The notes below the pieces were generated by a model. The model had not been told where the DNA came from. It was given only the letters and a program-made list of their open reading frames with translations, and searched no databases. DNA of 64,000 nucleotides from Bretschneidera sinensis (Eukaryota > Streptophyta > Magnoliopsida > Brassicales > Akaniaceae), in contig CM043699.1 in assembly GCA_023935145.1 (NCBI GenBank), positions 75,767,138 to 75,831,137 of the forward strand, read 5' to 3'. The position numbers were made by a program, and so were the translations under genes. Shown piece after piece: positions 19,699 to 31,958 of the stretch. Every line of letters begins with the position of its first letter. Position 1 is the first letter of the stretch.

Positions 19699-21134
19699 TG
19701 TTGTGCATTTATCTACTTAAATTAATAAGCACATAATTGAACTTGTTTTACTTGCAAGTGCACAAGATCAACAGTAACATAGTGTGTAAATACGAGATCA
19801 TCTCCACAGGGATTGGTGAATTTTGTTTTAGAATTAGTTTCACAATGTAAAAATAGTAGAAATAATTATTGAGTCTAGATTGATAATGATAAGAATATAG
19901 GGCTTTGATATCCACCACTAATCATACTTTCCCTATAAGTAATGTGCCAATGCTATAGCCCTACCGTGAATACCTAATGGTTGTCAACCTAAAGGCTTGG
20001 TTTGCTCCTTAAGCTATTGATTTCCCTAAGCAACGAGTTAGGCATGGTGTATACTCTAACTCTTTCTCTCTTAAGGGATTCAACATTGTGTATACTGAGT
20101 TGTTCCTTAAGAGAGCATAAGGTCTATGGAAATCGACAACCACACGAGACCTAGGGCATGTTGTATACTCCCGGTTTCCCATGTTGATTAACCCAAGAAT
20201 CCAATGTGGATTTCTTTTATTACTATTGTCAAACCTAGGACTCGATCATCCAAATTGATCTAACTAACTAATCCATACCACATGCATACGTTGATCAAAC
20301 AAACACATATGAGGAATTCAATAAAACAGGCATTAATCAATTAAAGCATCATAACATGGTTATTCACAAAGGCAACAATACTCATATATGGAAAAGCATA
20401 ATTATGGCTTCAATTTAGCCCCATTAAGAAGTTAGTTACACATGCTAATTATGCTAAACATCATAAGCTAAACTAAGTAGAAAAGATAAAACCTGAATAA
20501 TACTGTGGAGAAGGGTCGTCAATTCCTCTCTAAAGCTTACAACTCAAAGCAAAATCAAAAGGTCTGGTTTTTGTGTTTTACAAGCCTATATATATAGGGT
20601 TCTAAGGATGCCTCGAAACCCTAATTTTCAAAATAAGACCCGGAGACATCTTTCCAAAACTGGCTCTACCGCCTCTTTGTGCGTGTGCACTCGATCGTGT
20701 GCTTTTGCGCTCGAGTGCATGATTGTGCTCAAGCCTTCTGGATGTGCGCGCGATCACAAAAACTTTGTGCTCGATCACACTTAACTGGTTCCAGATCTTC
20801 AGTTTTTCTTCCTTAGAGCTCCAAAATGCTATCTTTTCTTCAAAGACCTATGAAAAACATAGAAAACACAAAAATGAAGTAGAATATACTAAAATACATA
20901 AACAAAGAGCCTAACAACTGTAAATTAAGGGGCTTAAATATGAATATTTAAGCACTTATTACTGTAAAACAACGAAAAACAACTCAAAGTAACAAATTCC
21001 TAAGCTAAACATATAACACCCTAGAAAAATACAGTAAACACAGAAATGAGATAAAATAGGATGAAATAGCACAAATTAATAGCTTAACGAATATAAATTA
21101 AGAGGCTTAAATATGAATATTTAAGCACTTATCA
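19699..21134 (-). repeat. 5' LTR of the outer Athila/Tat-type element
   Basis: The plus strand starts TGTTGTGCATTTATC next to the PBS and ends TTAAGCACTTATCA at 21134. An alternative end with the same motif is at 20961, because the terminal motif is repeated 173 bases apart. The minus-strand TATA box is at about 20586-20598. A motif cluster with GCACTCGATCG and GCGCTCGAGTGC lies upstream at 20680-20790. The part from about 20517 is repeated at 3361-3991. Which of the two end motifs is the true LTR end could not be settled. Confidence 0.75.
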
Positions 21135-22306
21135 ATACCTTTCTATAGAGCGTAAAGAAAAGATTAGAAAATATCAACAAACAATGGCTTAATCAATTAC
21201 CAAATGTCCTTTGGGCGTTACAAAACAACTACTCTGACACCAATGGGCGAAACACCTTTCTTCCTTATCTACTGGTCCGAAGCACTCATCCCACTAAAAA
21301 TTGGGGCCTCTTCATTGTGGACATAAAACTTTAACCCTGAAGACAGCGAAGAAGGTCTCATGTTAAATGTGAACTTAATTTACGAAGTTGGTAGCCTACC
21401 ACTAGAAAGTAGAAAGACATTATAACTCTGGAGTCAAAGGCAAAACCTTAAATCTCATAGATCTAGTACTCAGAAAGAATGAAGTCTCTCATCCTCGAGA
21501 AACGGACAAGTTAAGCCCAAATTAGAAGGGACCCTACCGTATTCAAAGAGTCTACAGAGCAAAAACATTCGAGATCGAAAACCTTGATGGATCACCCGTA
21601 CCTCAGATCTATAATGCCGAGAACCTCAAAAAATTCTATCAATAACAAATTACATTCTTACTTTTGTTTAATATATATTTCATTTATTACTTCATTCTAC
21701 AAGAAAATTGATTTTTAGCAACATCAATATTTTTCGTTGCGAAAGAGCAAGCATTTCACAACTACTTCAGAAATTCGTTGAGAAATCCCGCTGCTAATAA
21801 AAAAAATCAATATGTCAGTTTTTTTTTTAATTCTAAAATTTTAAATTAGCAACAACAAAATGTCGTTGCGATGTCTTATAATTATATCGTAACTATGTGT
21901 CACCGTTACAATGGTGAATAACATTTTATTATGTTTCTTTATTACAAAGTTATTGGTTACAATAACAAATTTTTGTTGCAACGTCTAAATAAATTTGTGT
22001 CCAAAAATTTTAGTGCGCAGTAGTTTTTTGCTTCAAAACAAAGCAGTGCCATTTTTTAAATAGAAATGGCCAAAGAGCAAAACATCACCGTATAGGACTA
22101 AAAAAGAAGCATAAACGAAGAATCTAGAATATTTTCTCTCTCAGACACCCATCATGTCTCTTTGTAACACTCTTTATAAGTCTATCTCTATCTCTCTCTC
22201 TCTTACTAGTCTTCCTAAGATTACCAGTTCTCTCTCACAACGGTGCTCTAAGATCAACCACTTCTCTCTTACAACAGTTTTTTGAATTACCCACTTCTCT
22301 CTTACA
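21135..22306. repeat. Right copy of the 1.8-kb direct repeat, part beyond the LTR
   Basis: This stretch matches 3992-5174. It holds the integrase fragment (21145-21645, stop at 21643-21645; one extra T near 21221 relative to the left copy) and the CACTA-like terminus (from 21696). It ends in pyrimidine-rich CTCTCTTACAAC repeats. At 22306/22307 the sequence continues smoothly with similar pyrimidine-rich sequence, so this copy appears to be in its original context. The left copy is joined to foreign sequence at the same point. Confidence 0.82.
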
Positions 22307-24500
22307 AAATTTCTCTGAGAATTCCCATGCAAGCGATCGGTTTAGAATACTCCGTCTCTCACACACTCATCCTCTCTCTCTATAACTCTCTTTCCCTCTC
22401 TATCTTCTTTATTTTTCGTTTCGTTTTTTATTTTTTTGATTTTTTGTATAATTTAAGTTTGTGTACAACGTACAGGTTTGCTTTGCCTGCAACACTACAA
22501 ATTACAGGGTGGTTCTTCTTCTCGTTCCAAAGAAGTCCTATGTTATTTTTTTAAAAATTGGTTTAACCTATCACCATCATTTTTCATAATATTTCTCTCG
22601 AATCCCTAAATATTTCATCCAAAAGAATAAATGTAGTGTCTACCCTTGTGTTCCTCTCTGTGTACAAGTTCCCTTGGCTCCTACCCTTATGTTCCTCTCT
22701 GTGTACGAGCTCCCTTGGTTCCTACACTTGGTTATTCAATATTCTATGGTGTAAGGGCTCTCATTTTTGAAATCCCTATGACACTTACTAGGATTTTGAT
22801 TTTTTTGAGTAATATATCCTTCACATTCATGTGTATAGGTATTGCCCTCCACCTTTAAATGGTGGTTGCTGTGAGTGTGTGCAAGTAAATCTATGTTATG
22901 TTTTATCTTAAATCAAAGGCATGTTTGGGTTTGGTCCCTTTTATATTTGACATCTTCTGTCACTTTGCAATTTGGGGTAATTTTTTTAATGATGTGTTGA
23001 AATCTGAGTTTGAACATGATTACTTTATCCTTGAACTCATTTGTTTGTACTCACTTTTAGTATATTGAAAGGCTTAGGTATTGGCTTTGGAAGAGGTGAT
23101 GACCCTATTGGTGGTGCCTCAACTTTTCTCTCTGTGATTATTAGTACCTATGGAGTGAGTGAGAAATTTGGGACTAAATTAAATCATACATTGTTTATTG
23201 AGTTTGCATTTCTTGCCTTGTTGTGTGTTGTATTATTAAGCATAGTCATTGTTATTCAAAACTCTGCATCACCAAAATTCTTTTTTTCAAATGGCATTCC
23301 CTCTTGCACTAATCCATTGTATAAAGGGAGAACTCTAGAACTTGGTTTCATTTTTCCCTTTATCCAATAGAAATGTGTCCTTACAAAGTTTTAATATGTT
23401 TTGCACTATTAAGTGGCTTGCTAAGCAATTACTATAGTTCCTCAAGCTTCTGGAATGTGTTATGCCCTTGTCTATCCTTTTTTATTATCATTAAAATGTA
23501 TATCTATATTTTAGACTTTGTCATAGTAGAACTGACATTTGAATGATGAAACTATCCTTAGTTTAAGATAGTGATGTCAACTTTAGCGTAGTTAGTATCA
23601 GAGTATTCCAAGATTGTTCTATTAGATGATATTTCTAAGAATTATTACCTTTGATTTCTTGTTTTGGGCAAGATTTTCCTATAAAGAAATTGGATTTTCA
23701 CTGTATACTATCTCTTGTTATTTTGTTGTATTATATGTACTTATCATTGTATTAATATAATCAAACTGAACTGAATTTGAACAACTTATGTGTTATATAT
23801 AAGTAGTAAACAATTTTCTTTGGAAATTTTTGCTATGTGGTAGTATTTGATCTTGTTATTCTGGTTAAGTGGGCAACGAAAGAGCCAATGATCTTTTTTT
23901 TATAAGATTCAGTCATGTGATGATGCAAATGTTTCCACACAGCTTATCATAATGGTGGAATCTTAAACTATTCTGTGCTCCTTTGGTAAGGCATGTTAGT
24001 AGTGGTGTGGTCCTATTGTTTGATTATTCTGTGAAGGTGTGTTGAATTTTTCACCTCTTGAAATAATTTTTTTGTTTCCTTAATAAGCTAAGTAAAATTT
24101 TCGCTTTGGTAAAACAAATATTAGGGGCTTTTTGATTGAATAGAGAAAGCAAAAGCCATCAATACAACATAAGTATTTGCTACATGAGTTTGTTATCGAG
24201 CTTACTTTCCAAAGCTTTGAAGTAAAATTTGATTCTATTTTTAAATTTCTAATTTCCTTATTCCCCTATTATGAATATAAAAAGCATTGTAGTTCCTAAT
24301 TCATATAAAAAGGCCATTGTGACGACATGGAATGCATATTTATCTAAAAAAATTAAAGTAGTTAGACAACAACAAGCTAAGTTTTCTATGATAAAGAGTG
24401 ATTGATGATTGAAATGATCCAAGGAGGCAAAAAAATGTGCATACTACTGAAAACAAACCTTTAGCCATGCAAATATCATACTTGATTTCTCGATAAGGCG
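22307..24500. other. No gene recognised; AT-rich with a 41-bp tandem duplication
   Basis: The stretch begins with CT-rich sequence, then becomes AT-rich. A 41-base unit (CTACCCTTGTGTTCCTCTCT and following) is repeated about 2.2 times at 22639-22730. A 109-codon open frame at 23041-23370 has no recognisable motif and is probably chance. It may be the body of the CACTA-like element that starts at 21696, but no second terminus was found. Confidence 0.5.
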
Positions 24501-24518
24501 ATCAAGTGATGCATTCTA

Positions 24519-26290
24519 CTACATGATATATTTTCGCTCACCCGACATACCTTTTGTAGTGACCATGTTTCTCGAAAGCTTCTTTGAAATCTGTTCTTCT
24601 TTCTTCAATTTATCCATTACTTTAGCTACTTCTTTAACAGTATTAATATTTTGCTCACTTTTCCCAACAAATGCATCCTTATCTTTCATGGATTTTGCCA
24701 GATCAAACGCCTTATGGTAGCAAAGAATCGCCTTTTCATACTTTTGAACTCCGTAGTGCAATTCATCAAGACTAATGTAACCCTTTGCCTCCCCTTTGTC
24801 GGTTCCCAATTCTCTTACAAATTATGACATCCTTCTAAATGTGCTCCTGTGCTTTATCCCACTTCCTCAACTCCATGTATACATTTTCGAGGTTGTGATG
24901 GAGCTTGTTGCTCCCATCATCATCTTCAATCACCTCTTCTTCATCGCAGATTTCTAAGACTTTGGTAAGGATTTGCTTAGCAGCTACCAAGTTATCAAGA
25001 TCCATTTCGAGCATACCTATATTACTATGTGCATCAATAGATTCTTTGAGGAAAGAAGATGAGCAAATTCTATTTTTAGTCATTTTAGTATGCCATGTGT
25101 CCTCATTGGGTCTTTGAAGTTTAAAACGTCCTTATTAGATCCTTCACCTAAATGACTTGGTAATTCCATCCTAGGTGGTATCCTATATGGCTTTAAGTAG
25201 TAAAAAAAAGTCTTTTTTCCCAAATCTCATATCTCTCCCAACAAAATCACGAACAATATATTTTTTTTCTCTTTTCTTCTTCTTCTTTATCTTCCTCCTT
25301 CTCTTCTTTCTCTTCTTTCTCTTCTTATTCTTTTTCTCCCTCCTACCACATCTGTTGTGAACAATGACTCTACTATCCGACCTGCTCTCAACTCTATTTA
25401 TTGGAGATTTTGTGTAGCCTTTCGAAGGAGGACGGTCATGCATCTGAGATGATGACAAAGTTAGAGAAAAACAAACAGCAGTCAGTAGAGAAAGATGCAT
25501 ATATTGTTTCTCTTAGATAAATAAATTTCATCTTTTATCTAAAAAAATGCTAAATTGAAAATAGTTGGAAATCCTGGTGTATTAATTCTTTTTTCATGCC
25601 ACCTAATGCTTGAATAAACCTACGAGCTCATGCTTCTAGATTTATGCAAGCAAATAATATTGTGATGCCCTCAATTCTCTACCATGGGCTACTACTATCT
25701 CACCAGTTCTATAAAGATGGTCTACCCTTAAGAGATGTCTCTAATTTATAAGTTTGAAAATTTGATGGGTTTATTCATTGAAAGAAAGAAATTGAAGAAA
25801 AGAAATCTTGTTAATGATTTTGTTGGGATAGATGATGAGATTTGGGAAAAATTACCTTTTTTACTACCTAAGGCTACATAAGATGCCACCTAGGATGAAA
25901 TTATCAGGTCATTTAGGTGAAGGATCTAATTGGAACAATAACCAAACTTAAAGTATCTAATAAAGTTGTTTTAAACTTCAAGGCCCAATAAGGACACAAA
26001 GCAAACTAAGAGGACTAAAAATGGAATTTACTTAAAGAATATTTATTAGTAGGTGGGTTCTCCTTAAGAGTCTCTTTAAGTTTTATGGCAAACTTGAAGT
26101 GCTTTTTGGCATTTCAAATTGAGTAATGGTCATCGTCATAACCTAAAAACATTTCATGATAAGTACGACCAAGTTGAGTGTTGGCTCGTTGCTTTTCAAT
26201 GAAGTTTTTGGCATCATTGGCAAGCTCTAAATGCTTTTTCTACAATAAAAGATTATTGATAGAGAAGTCAAAATATTTCAACAAGCACAA
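24519..26290 (-). pseudogene. TONSOKU (TSK/BRU1) TPR-region pseudogene
   Basis: Minus-strand frames match, by recollection of the family, the N-terminal TPR region of TONSOKU, a nuclear protein for replication-fork maintenance. The first part (about 26290-26040) reads [19 protein letters not shown] then [10 protein letters not shown]. The second (25083-24835) reads [20 protein letters not shown] and later [19 protein letters not shown]. The third (24809-24519) reads GEAKGYISLDELHYGVQKYE and YHKAFDLAKSM. A stop follows AQEHI near 24834, a frameshift joins the second and third parts, and a further stop and frameshifts disrupt the first. A long-TIR transposon sits between the first and second parts. 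The remainder of the gene is absent. It is a partial, dead copy. Confidence 0.8.
25063..26040. mobile_element. Long terminal-inverted-repeat transposon (MULE- or foldback-like)
   Basis: The ends are inverted repeats of roughly 200-250 bases: 25063-25262 is the reverse complement of about 25790-26040 with scattered differences. One matching pair is CCTAGGTGGTATCC (left) against GATGCCACCTAGG (right). The centre is pyrimidine-rich sequence and a short non-coding stretch; no transposase is seen. It lies inside the TONSOKU pseudogene. No clean target duplication was recognised, so the superfamily is open; long TIRs fit Mutator-like or foldback elements. Confidence 0.7.
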
Positions 26291-26747
26291 AGTTTCTTGT
26301 TTTTTGGGTTGGATCTAAAAAAAACTTATATATAATTATTTGATAAATTTGCACAATATACTCGTTTGTCTCAATACTAATTAAAATTACCATATCTCAA
26401 CTTAACACCATATTCCATCTCCCTTTGGTGAGGGTTTTCTTTGAAGCTTCTAAGTTATCAATGATGATTGCACTTATTATGCTTGAAATATATGTTTCAT
26501 GCTAGAGTTGGGTTATAATAACACTGTCATGCTCTTTATGTGTTTATGAACCTAGTGCATGCTATCTTTATTATGTTATAAGTTCATTATAATGCAGAAG
26601 GGGATACTATACATTAATGTCAATCCTCATGTGCGGTTTTTGTGTGGTTTCTCTATTACTAATATGTAAAAGGCATACTATATGTTTGTTTCCTTGTTAC
26701 TTGTTTCAAGATTGATTTTTGATTCAGTTAGACAAGAGCATCCACCC

Positions 26748-27570
26748 TAGAGGTGGTAAAATCTGACCTGACCTAAAAAATACATCAAAATAATATGACT
26801 CGAACCCGATCTAACCCGAAACAATCAGAACCAAAATGACTTGAAAATATAATTTTTTTAAAAAAATAATTTACTTTCTGAAACTTGAATAATAGTTAAT
26901 TTACTAGTTGTCAAATAAAATAAATTATATCATAATTAATTAATTATTTATTTATTTACATGTATTGATATGCATGGTTCAACATTCTATTAATATGAGT
27001 AATCTCATTCATTTCAAATAAAAAATCGAGAAGAATATGAGATTTTGCATTGTTTTTCAAGTCACAATAAAATTTTATTTTTAATTGTCTTAAAAAAATA
27101 TAATGAAATGAAGTGATTATATGAAACTTAATATCCAAAATTTAGTATAAGACATTTACTAGTGAGAATAACTTTGTGGACCAGTTGTCTGAGATCATGT
27201 AAGAATGAATTTTGAGACAAAGAGCCATAACATTGCATATTGCATTCAAAAATTAAATATATTATTTAATTAAGTATTGATTTATTATTAATTAATTTTT
27301 ACGGATTTGATAATGTAACTCATTTAATTCCATTATATGCATAAATATTTATTTTGTTGACCCGACCCGATCTGACCTTATCCGATACGATCCAACCCGA
27401 CCTAACTCGACATGATCTGAGACCCGATAAGACCCGAGATTAAAATGACAAGGCCTCGACCTGACCTAACCCGAACTGGCCCGCGACCCGAACGACCTGC
27501 AACTCAATATGACTCAAACTCGACCCGACATGAACCCGACTAACCCAATCCGACCCGTTTGCCACCTCTA
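26748..27570. mobile_element. Non-autonomous hAT element with 8-bp target duplication
   Basis: Terminal inverted repeats TAGAGGTGGTAAA (26748-26760) and TTTGCCACCTCTA (27558-27570) are flanked by the perfect 8-bp direct repeat ATCCACCC at 26740-26747 and 27571-27578. Eight-base duplications and this terminus fit the hAT superfamily. The right interior (about 27358-27555) is a degenerate array of GACCCGA-type heptamers, and the left interior has shorter versions in the other orientation. The AT-rich core has no transposase. Confidence 0.92.
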
Positions 27571-27578
27571 ATCCACCC

Positions 27579-28719
27579 CCACCCCAAAATGAAAAGAAAA
27601 AATAATTAGTAATTAAGATAAGCCAGAACAAGAAGAATAAAAGACAGTATATTTTCTTTAAAGAAAAGGAAGAATTCACATGGTTTTTTTCTTTTAAAAT
27701 ATTTGATAATTACATATCAAGCTAACAACTCATATCATTTCTAAAGTAATACTCAATTATTAGAATGGCAAAATGATTATGTAACTCTTCTTAAATATTT
27801 TTTGTCTCTTTCAACTGTTCTCTCTTTTCTTATTGAAATTTTATTCAAGGAACATATACCCAAAAGAGGGGAAAAAGAGGCCTGGCTATGGTTGTGGTTA
27901 ATACCACCATGTATTACACTAGCCAGTTTCGGTCATAGTCTTTCAACTTAATTTCACCATTTGATACAAGTTATCGGGTGTGTAACACCTCAGTCCAAGA
28001 GTTTACATATGGCATACGCTATTTAATTTTAGTTGATTTGTTTAGATGCATTTAAAATCAATTTTTAGTTGAAATTTATTTTTTAAAATTTACAATTTAA
28101 TAGAGTTTAAGAGATTATTTTTGCAAATTTTAAAAAATAACTCTTCTTCCCTCCCTTTTTACTTTCTTAAAGAATTACTATATTTATTATCACTTCGAAA
28201 AATATTATTGGGATTTAAGCTAATAGTAGTTTTAGGATATATGATAAATTTTTTTGTCTACGCGTAAAATATTTTACAAAGGTCAATTAATTCATTTTAA
28301 AAATATCGTTTGAGATAGTTTATGAAATGATTTATATTTTTTAAAAAATTATAAAATGACTTTTACTTTTAAAAAAATTAATTTATGTGAAAAATTTTGT
28401 TTTCACTATTTTTTATTAAATAATAAACAATTTATACCACCATTACTTATTATATTTACCATAACCTCTCACAAAAACCACTTTATAAACCATTACTATT
28501 TAAAATTTTGTTTTATCAATTTTACTAGTGAATATATATAAAAAAGCAACGCATACTTTCAAGTTTAACCATAACTGCTAGTGTCGTTTTTTATCTAGAA
28601 AGCAGCAGAGCCCCAAGTGAATCCACATATCACTATCTATCCTATCCCATCTTTTAGTCTCATAATTTTCTCCCAACCAAGTAGCTCATTAACCCAAAGA
28701 AACAGAGAAGCAAACCGGA
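27579..28719. other. Upstream region of the oxidoreductase gene
   Basis: AT-rich intergenic sequence without a recognisable gene. It presumably contains the promoter of the plus-strand gene at 28720. A TATA-like stretch (AATATATATAAAAAAG, about 28530-28547) lies 170-190 bases before the start codon, but the transcription start cannot be fixed from sequence alone. Confidence 0.4.
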
Positions 28720-31453
28720 ATGGCTGATGATAAGCTGATGCGTTTTGGTATCATAGGATGTGTTAAGATTGCAACAAAAGTTGCGAGAGCCATAAACTTA
28801 GCTCCCAAATCTACTATTTACGCAATTGGTGACCCTTCCATTGAAACGGCGAAGCAATTCGCTGCAGCAAATGGGTTATCTGAGACCGTCAAGATTTATG
28901 GAAGCTACGATGGAGTGCTTGATGACCCATCTGTAGATATTGTGTACGTGCCACTGCCAGCGAGTGTACGTGCACATTGGGCGGTTCTGGCTGCTCAAAA
29001 GAAGAAGCATTTGCTACTAGAGAAACCAATGGCTCTTGATGTGGTTGAGTTTGATCGGATATTGGATGCCTGTGAATCAAACAGCGTGCAATTCATGGAC
29101 GGGACTATTTGGTTGCATCATCCTAGGACTGCCAAAATTAAGGAGATGCTCTTGGATTCTCGGCTCTTAGGAGACATTGATTATGTAAGTGTCTCAAGCT
29201 TTTTTTTTTTTCCGGGTTGCGACACAAGTGTGAAATGTTGGGTCTTTTTGTGAGTACTCCCTGCGTGGTAAAATGAATTTCAGTTTTTTTTAACGTAATT
29301 TGGATTTTAAATAATTTATTAGTTTAAAGATAAAAAATAATTTTAAAATACTTGTGAACATTATTAAAATACAATTGAAAATTTTAAGTTATTTTATTAA
29401 ATTAATATGAAAATGATTAACTATTTAATTGGATGAGATACTTTCTATGATGGGAACGATAGTGTTGACATTCATTTTGTGGCAAGAAAGGACGTGCTGG
29501 GTTTGATAGCTTTAAAACAAAACTGAGAAGTGAAATTCAGGTAAAAAATGAGAATATGAAAAAAAAAATTTTGTTATCTGGCATTTAGTCTTTTATAGTA
29601 GTATTTATTTCGAAAGTAAAAAAAAAAAATGTTTTCATAAACAGAAAAAAAAGAATTGTAAACAGTATTCTACTAGACAGCTCAAAAAAATAATTCACTT
29701 TTTGTTATGTGGAATAATGTTTCCATTTGGCTTCTCGTGAGCAATCTTTTCAACGAGGGACAAAACTTCATGAGGAATTTTTCATTTTTTTAGGGTGTAT
29801 TTAGTAAAAAAAATTTAAAGAATTAATATGAGTTTTTTCTTTTATCTGTTTAATAAAAATGATGAAAAACAAAATGGAAAGAAAATAGTTTTCTGTTGCA
29901 CTTGTTTAATATAGTGAAAAAATGAGAGTAAAGAAAATATAATAATATTATTCTTACCATTATATTTTTTATTGTGTTAATGGATATTGATGTGAGAGAT
30001 TAAAAAAGAATTAATTGGTTAATTGATAATCTCATCTCTTTTCTTTTCTATTTTTCATTCTTCGAACTTTTCAATCTGAGAGAATTATGATTTGTATATA
30101 TAAAAAGAAAGCATTTATTTTTTTTATTTTTTTTCCTATTAAACACACCTTTAATGCTATCCAAAGATAAAAAGAGAGGAAAAGATATGAGAATTATTTT
30201 ATTATTATTAATCAATAGATAAAATACGGAATCGATAAATAAACTCGTACCTTATATAAGAATCACCTGCAATATAATTCTCTTAATATTCCACTAGTCT
30301 TGATTACAATCTCACCGTAAAAAAAACCATTTACAATCTACACTTTTTCACAATCCAACTCTTTCTCATAAAATGCAATACTTTATTCTTTTAATCTTGT
30401 GAATGTAGAAACAATAATGTTAATAGATGAACAAAATGTGAAAGAGGTGTCTTGCTACCATTTTATAAGAGACAATTCTTAAATGCATCCCATTAATTAT
30501 ACAAGAGACAACTTTAAGAAAAGATGCATCTGTTCATTATTGGCATCCATTGGAAATTAATGGGATGCATCTCTTGAAAAAGATGAATGGGCTTCCTTCA
30601 TGAATGAACAAAATGGTGATACTTTCAGTGGCTTTTTTCAGAGAGAGTTAATATTGGTTGTATTCTTTTAGTATTAATGGAACAATTTGATTCATAGGAA
30701 AAAAGAGAAGCAGATTTATTTTCTAAGAACGAATGCATTTATATTTGTTTCATCATTTTAAGAACCTATTCGTAAAAAATATTTAGTGTACATATATAAT
30801 TTAGTTATATATTGATAAATTGTTTCTTGAATTGTTCCTCTGATTTTAAGATTTACAGCACACTAACAACTTCAGTACCACCTGAATTCTTGGAGAAACT
30901 GAGCATGGATGCCCTTGGTCCCTTTGGTGCTCTTGGTGAGCTTGGCTGCTATTGTATTGGAGCAGTCTTGTGGGCTAAAAACTATCAACTCCCAACTTCA
31001 GTAACTGCTCTACCAGATGTAACCAAGAACTCAGCTGGAGTCATCTTGTCCTGCACAGCCTCCCTCCAATATGACGACGACAAAACTGTTGCAACAATTC
31101 ATTGCTCTTTCCTTTCACACCTCTCGATGGACTTGGCCGTAACTGGCTCCAATGGGTCACTGCATCTCAAAGATTTCATAATCCCATTTCAGGAGGGCTC
31201 TGCTTCTTTTGATTTCACGTTGCGAGTTAAGTTTTTGGAACTCCATGTTGGGTGGAACGTGAAGCCTGAAAAGGTTGTAGTAGCTTGTGATCTGCCACAA
31301 GAGGTGTTGATGGTTCAAGAGCTTGTCGACGGTATTAGAAGATCTGGGTGCCACCTAGATCGAAAGTGGGCTGTGATTAGTAGAAAGACTCAGTTAGTAC
31401 TAGATAAATTGAAGAAATCGGTTGATCTTGGTTGCAAAACTGTACGTCTGTAG
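28720..31453 (+). CDS. Gfo/Idh/MocA-family oxidoreductase, At4g09670-like, two exons
   Basis: Exon 1 is 28720-29184 (155 codons) and ends before a GTAAGT donor. Exon 2 is 30851-31453, after TTTTAAG, and stays in frame to a TAG stop; the total is about 355 residues. The N-terminal Rossmann region reads RFGIIGCVKIATKVARAI (residues 8-25). The family EKP motif with the likely catalytic lysine is at residues 101-103 in LLLEKPMALD. The C-terminal substrate domain includes GELGCYCIGAVLWAKNYQLP. Such plant proteins are predicted cytosolic NAD(P)-dependent oxidoreductases of unknown substrate. Compared with remembered relatives, about nine residues are missing after PPEFLEK (the NIRVKPDLD-type stretch), and the Rossmann loop has VK where AD is common. 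The reading frame is intact. The 1.67-kb intron is AT-rich. Confidence 0.85.
30483..30571. repeat. Intronic inverted repeat (16-bp perfect arms)
   Basis: ATGCATCCCATTAATT at 30483-30498 is the exact reverse complement of AATTAATGGGATGCAT at about 30556-30571, so transcripts of the oxidoreductase intron could fold into a hairpin with a loop of about 57 bases. It may be the core of a small degraded MITE. No target duplication was noticed. Confidence 0.65.
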
Positions 31454-31958
31454 AATGTGTTCTTTTAGTGAAGTTTTTTCCCCTTGTATTAAGTAATCTG
31501 TTCTTCAGCAATTAAAATAAATGGAAGAGAAACTTTTTTCCTCTTTTGGTATTAGTGTTGTTCCTCCTCTTGATTAGCAAGTGATGATTGTTTAAGCATC
31601 CTCATTTACCCTTAATTTGAAGACAAATGATCACATCTATTTTATTGAATTTAAAATTTAGTTTATAATATGAAATTGAAGATTTAAAACTAAAATTGAG
31701 TAGAGTGGTTGCTTTTTTAAAAGAAAAATTCTATTTTCATCCAATATCATTTGCAAGATTCATCAATAATAATAATAAAAAGATAATTTATAATTCAATG
31801 ATGGTAAGTGTCGTGAGACTTAGGTGGGTGGTCCATAAGAAATTCAGCCTCGTCCACATATATATTTCAGAGCACTCATCCTTCATATATTTTCCCTCTC
31901 AAGTTATATCGAAACAGAGGAAAGAAGAATGAAAAACTAAGCAAACAAAGTCATAATA

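Larger units (their letters stand above)
5175..21134 (-). mobile_element. Outer Athila/Tat-type Ty3-gypsy element, decayed, interrupted by the inner element
   Basis: The minus-strand order is 5' LTR (21134-19699), PBS, leader, gag, protease, [inner element], RT-RNase H-integrase, additional ORF, and 3' UTR. Its own polypurine tract and directly attached 3' LTR are not present at the left end; the 3' UTR is cut at 5175. Membership is supported by the FMDDFSVFG RT motif, the DLGA protease motif, the tRNA-Asp-type PBS and the conserved block after the coding region. It is non-functional. Confidence 0.85.

Noticed and set aside
19699..22306. A single oversized 2.6-kb LTR beginning TGT and ending ACA, which would explain the shared sequence at 3361-5174
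   Set aside because: The sequence beside the left copy (5175 onward) has no polypurine tract. It aligns to the middle of the 3' UTR, and the right copy continues smoothly past 22306, so a duplication fits better. The model is still testable outside the window.
23041..23370. A 109-codon open frame with hydrophobic stretches
   Set aside because: No recognisable motif, AT-driven hydrophobic composition, no gene context. Treated as chance.
22307..24500. Continuation of the CACTA-like element to a second terminus
   Set aside because: No TTTTCTTGTAGTG-type end was found in this stretch, so the element boundaries could not be supported.
25262..25360. A 61-codon Phe/Leu-rich membrane-like open frame
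   Set aside because: It is a translation of a pyrimidine-rich tract inside the long-TIR transposon.
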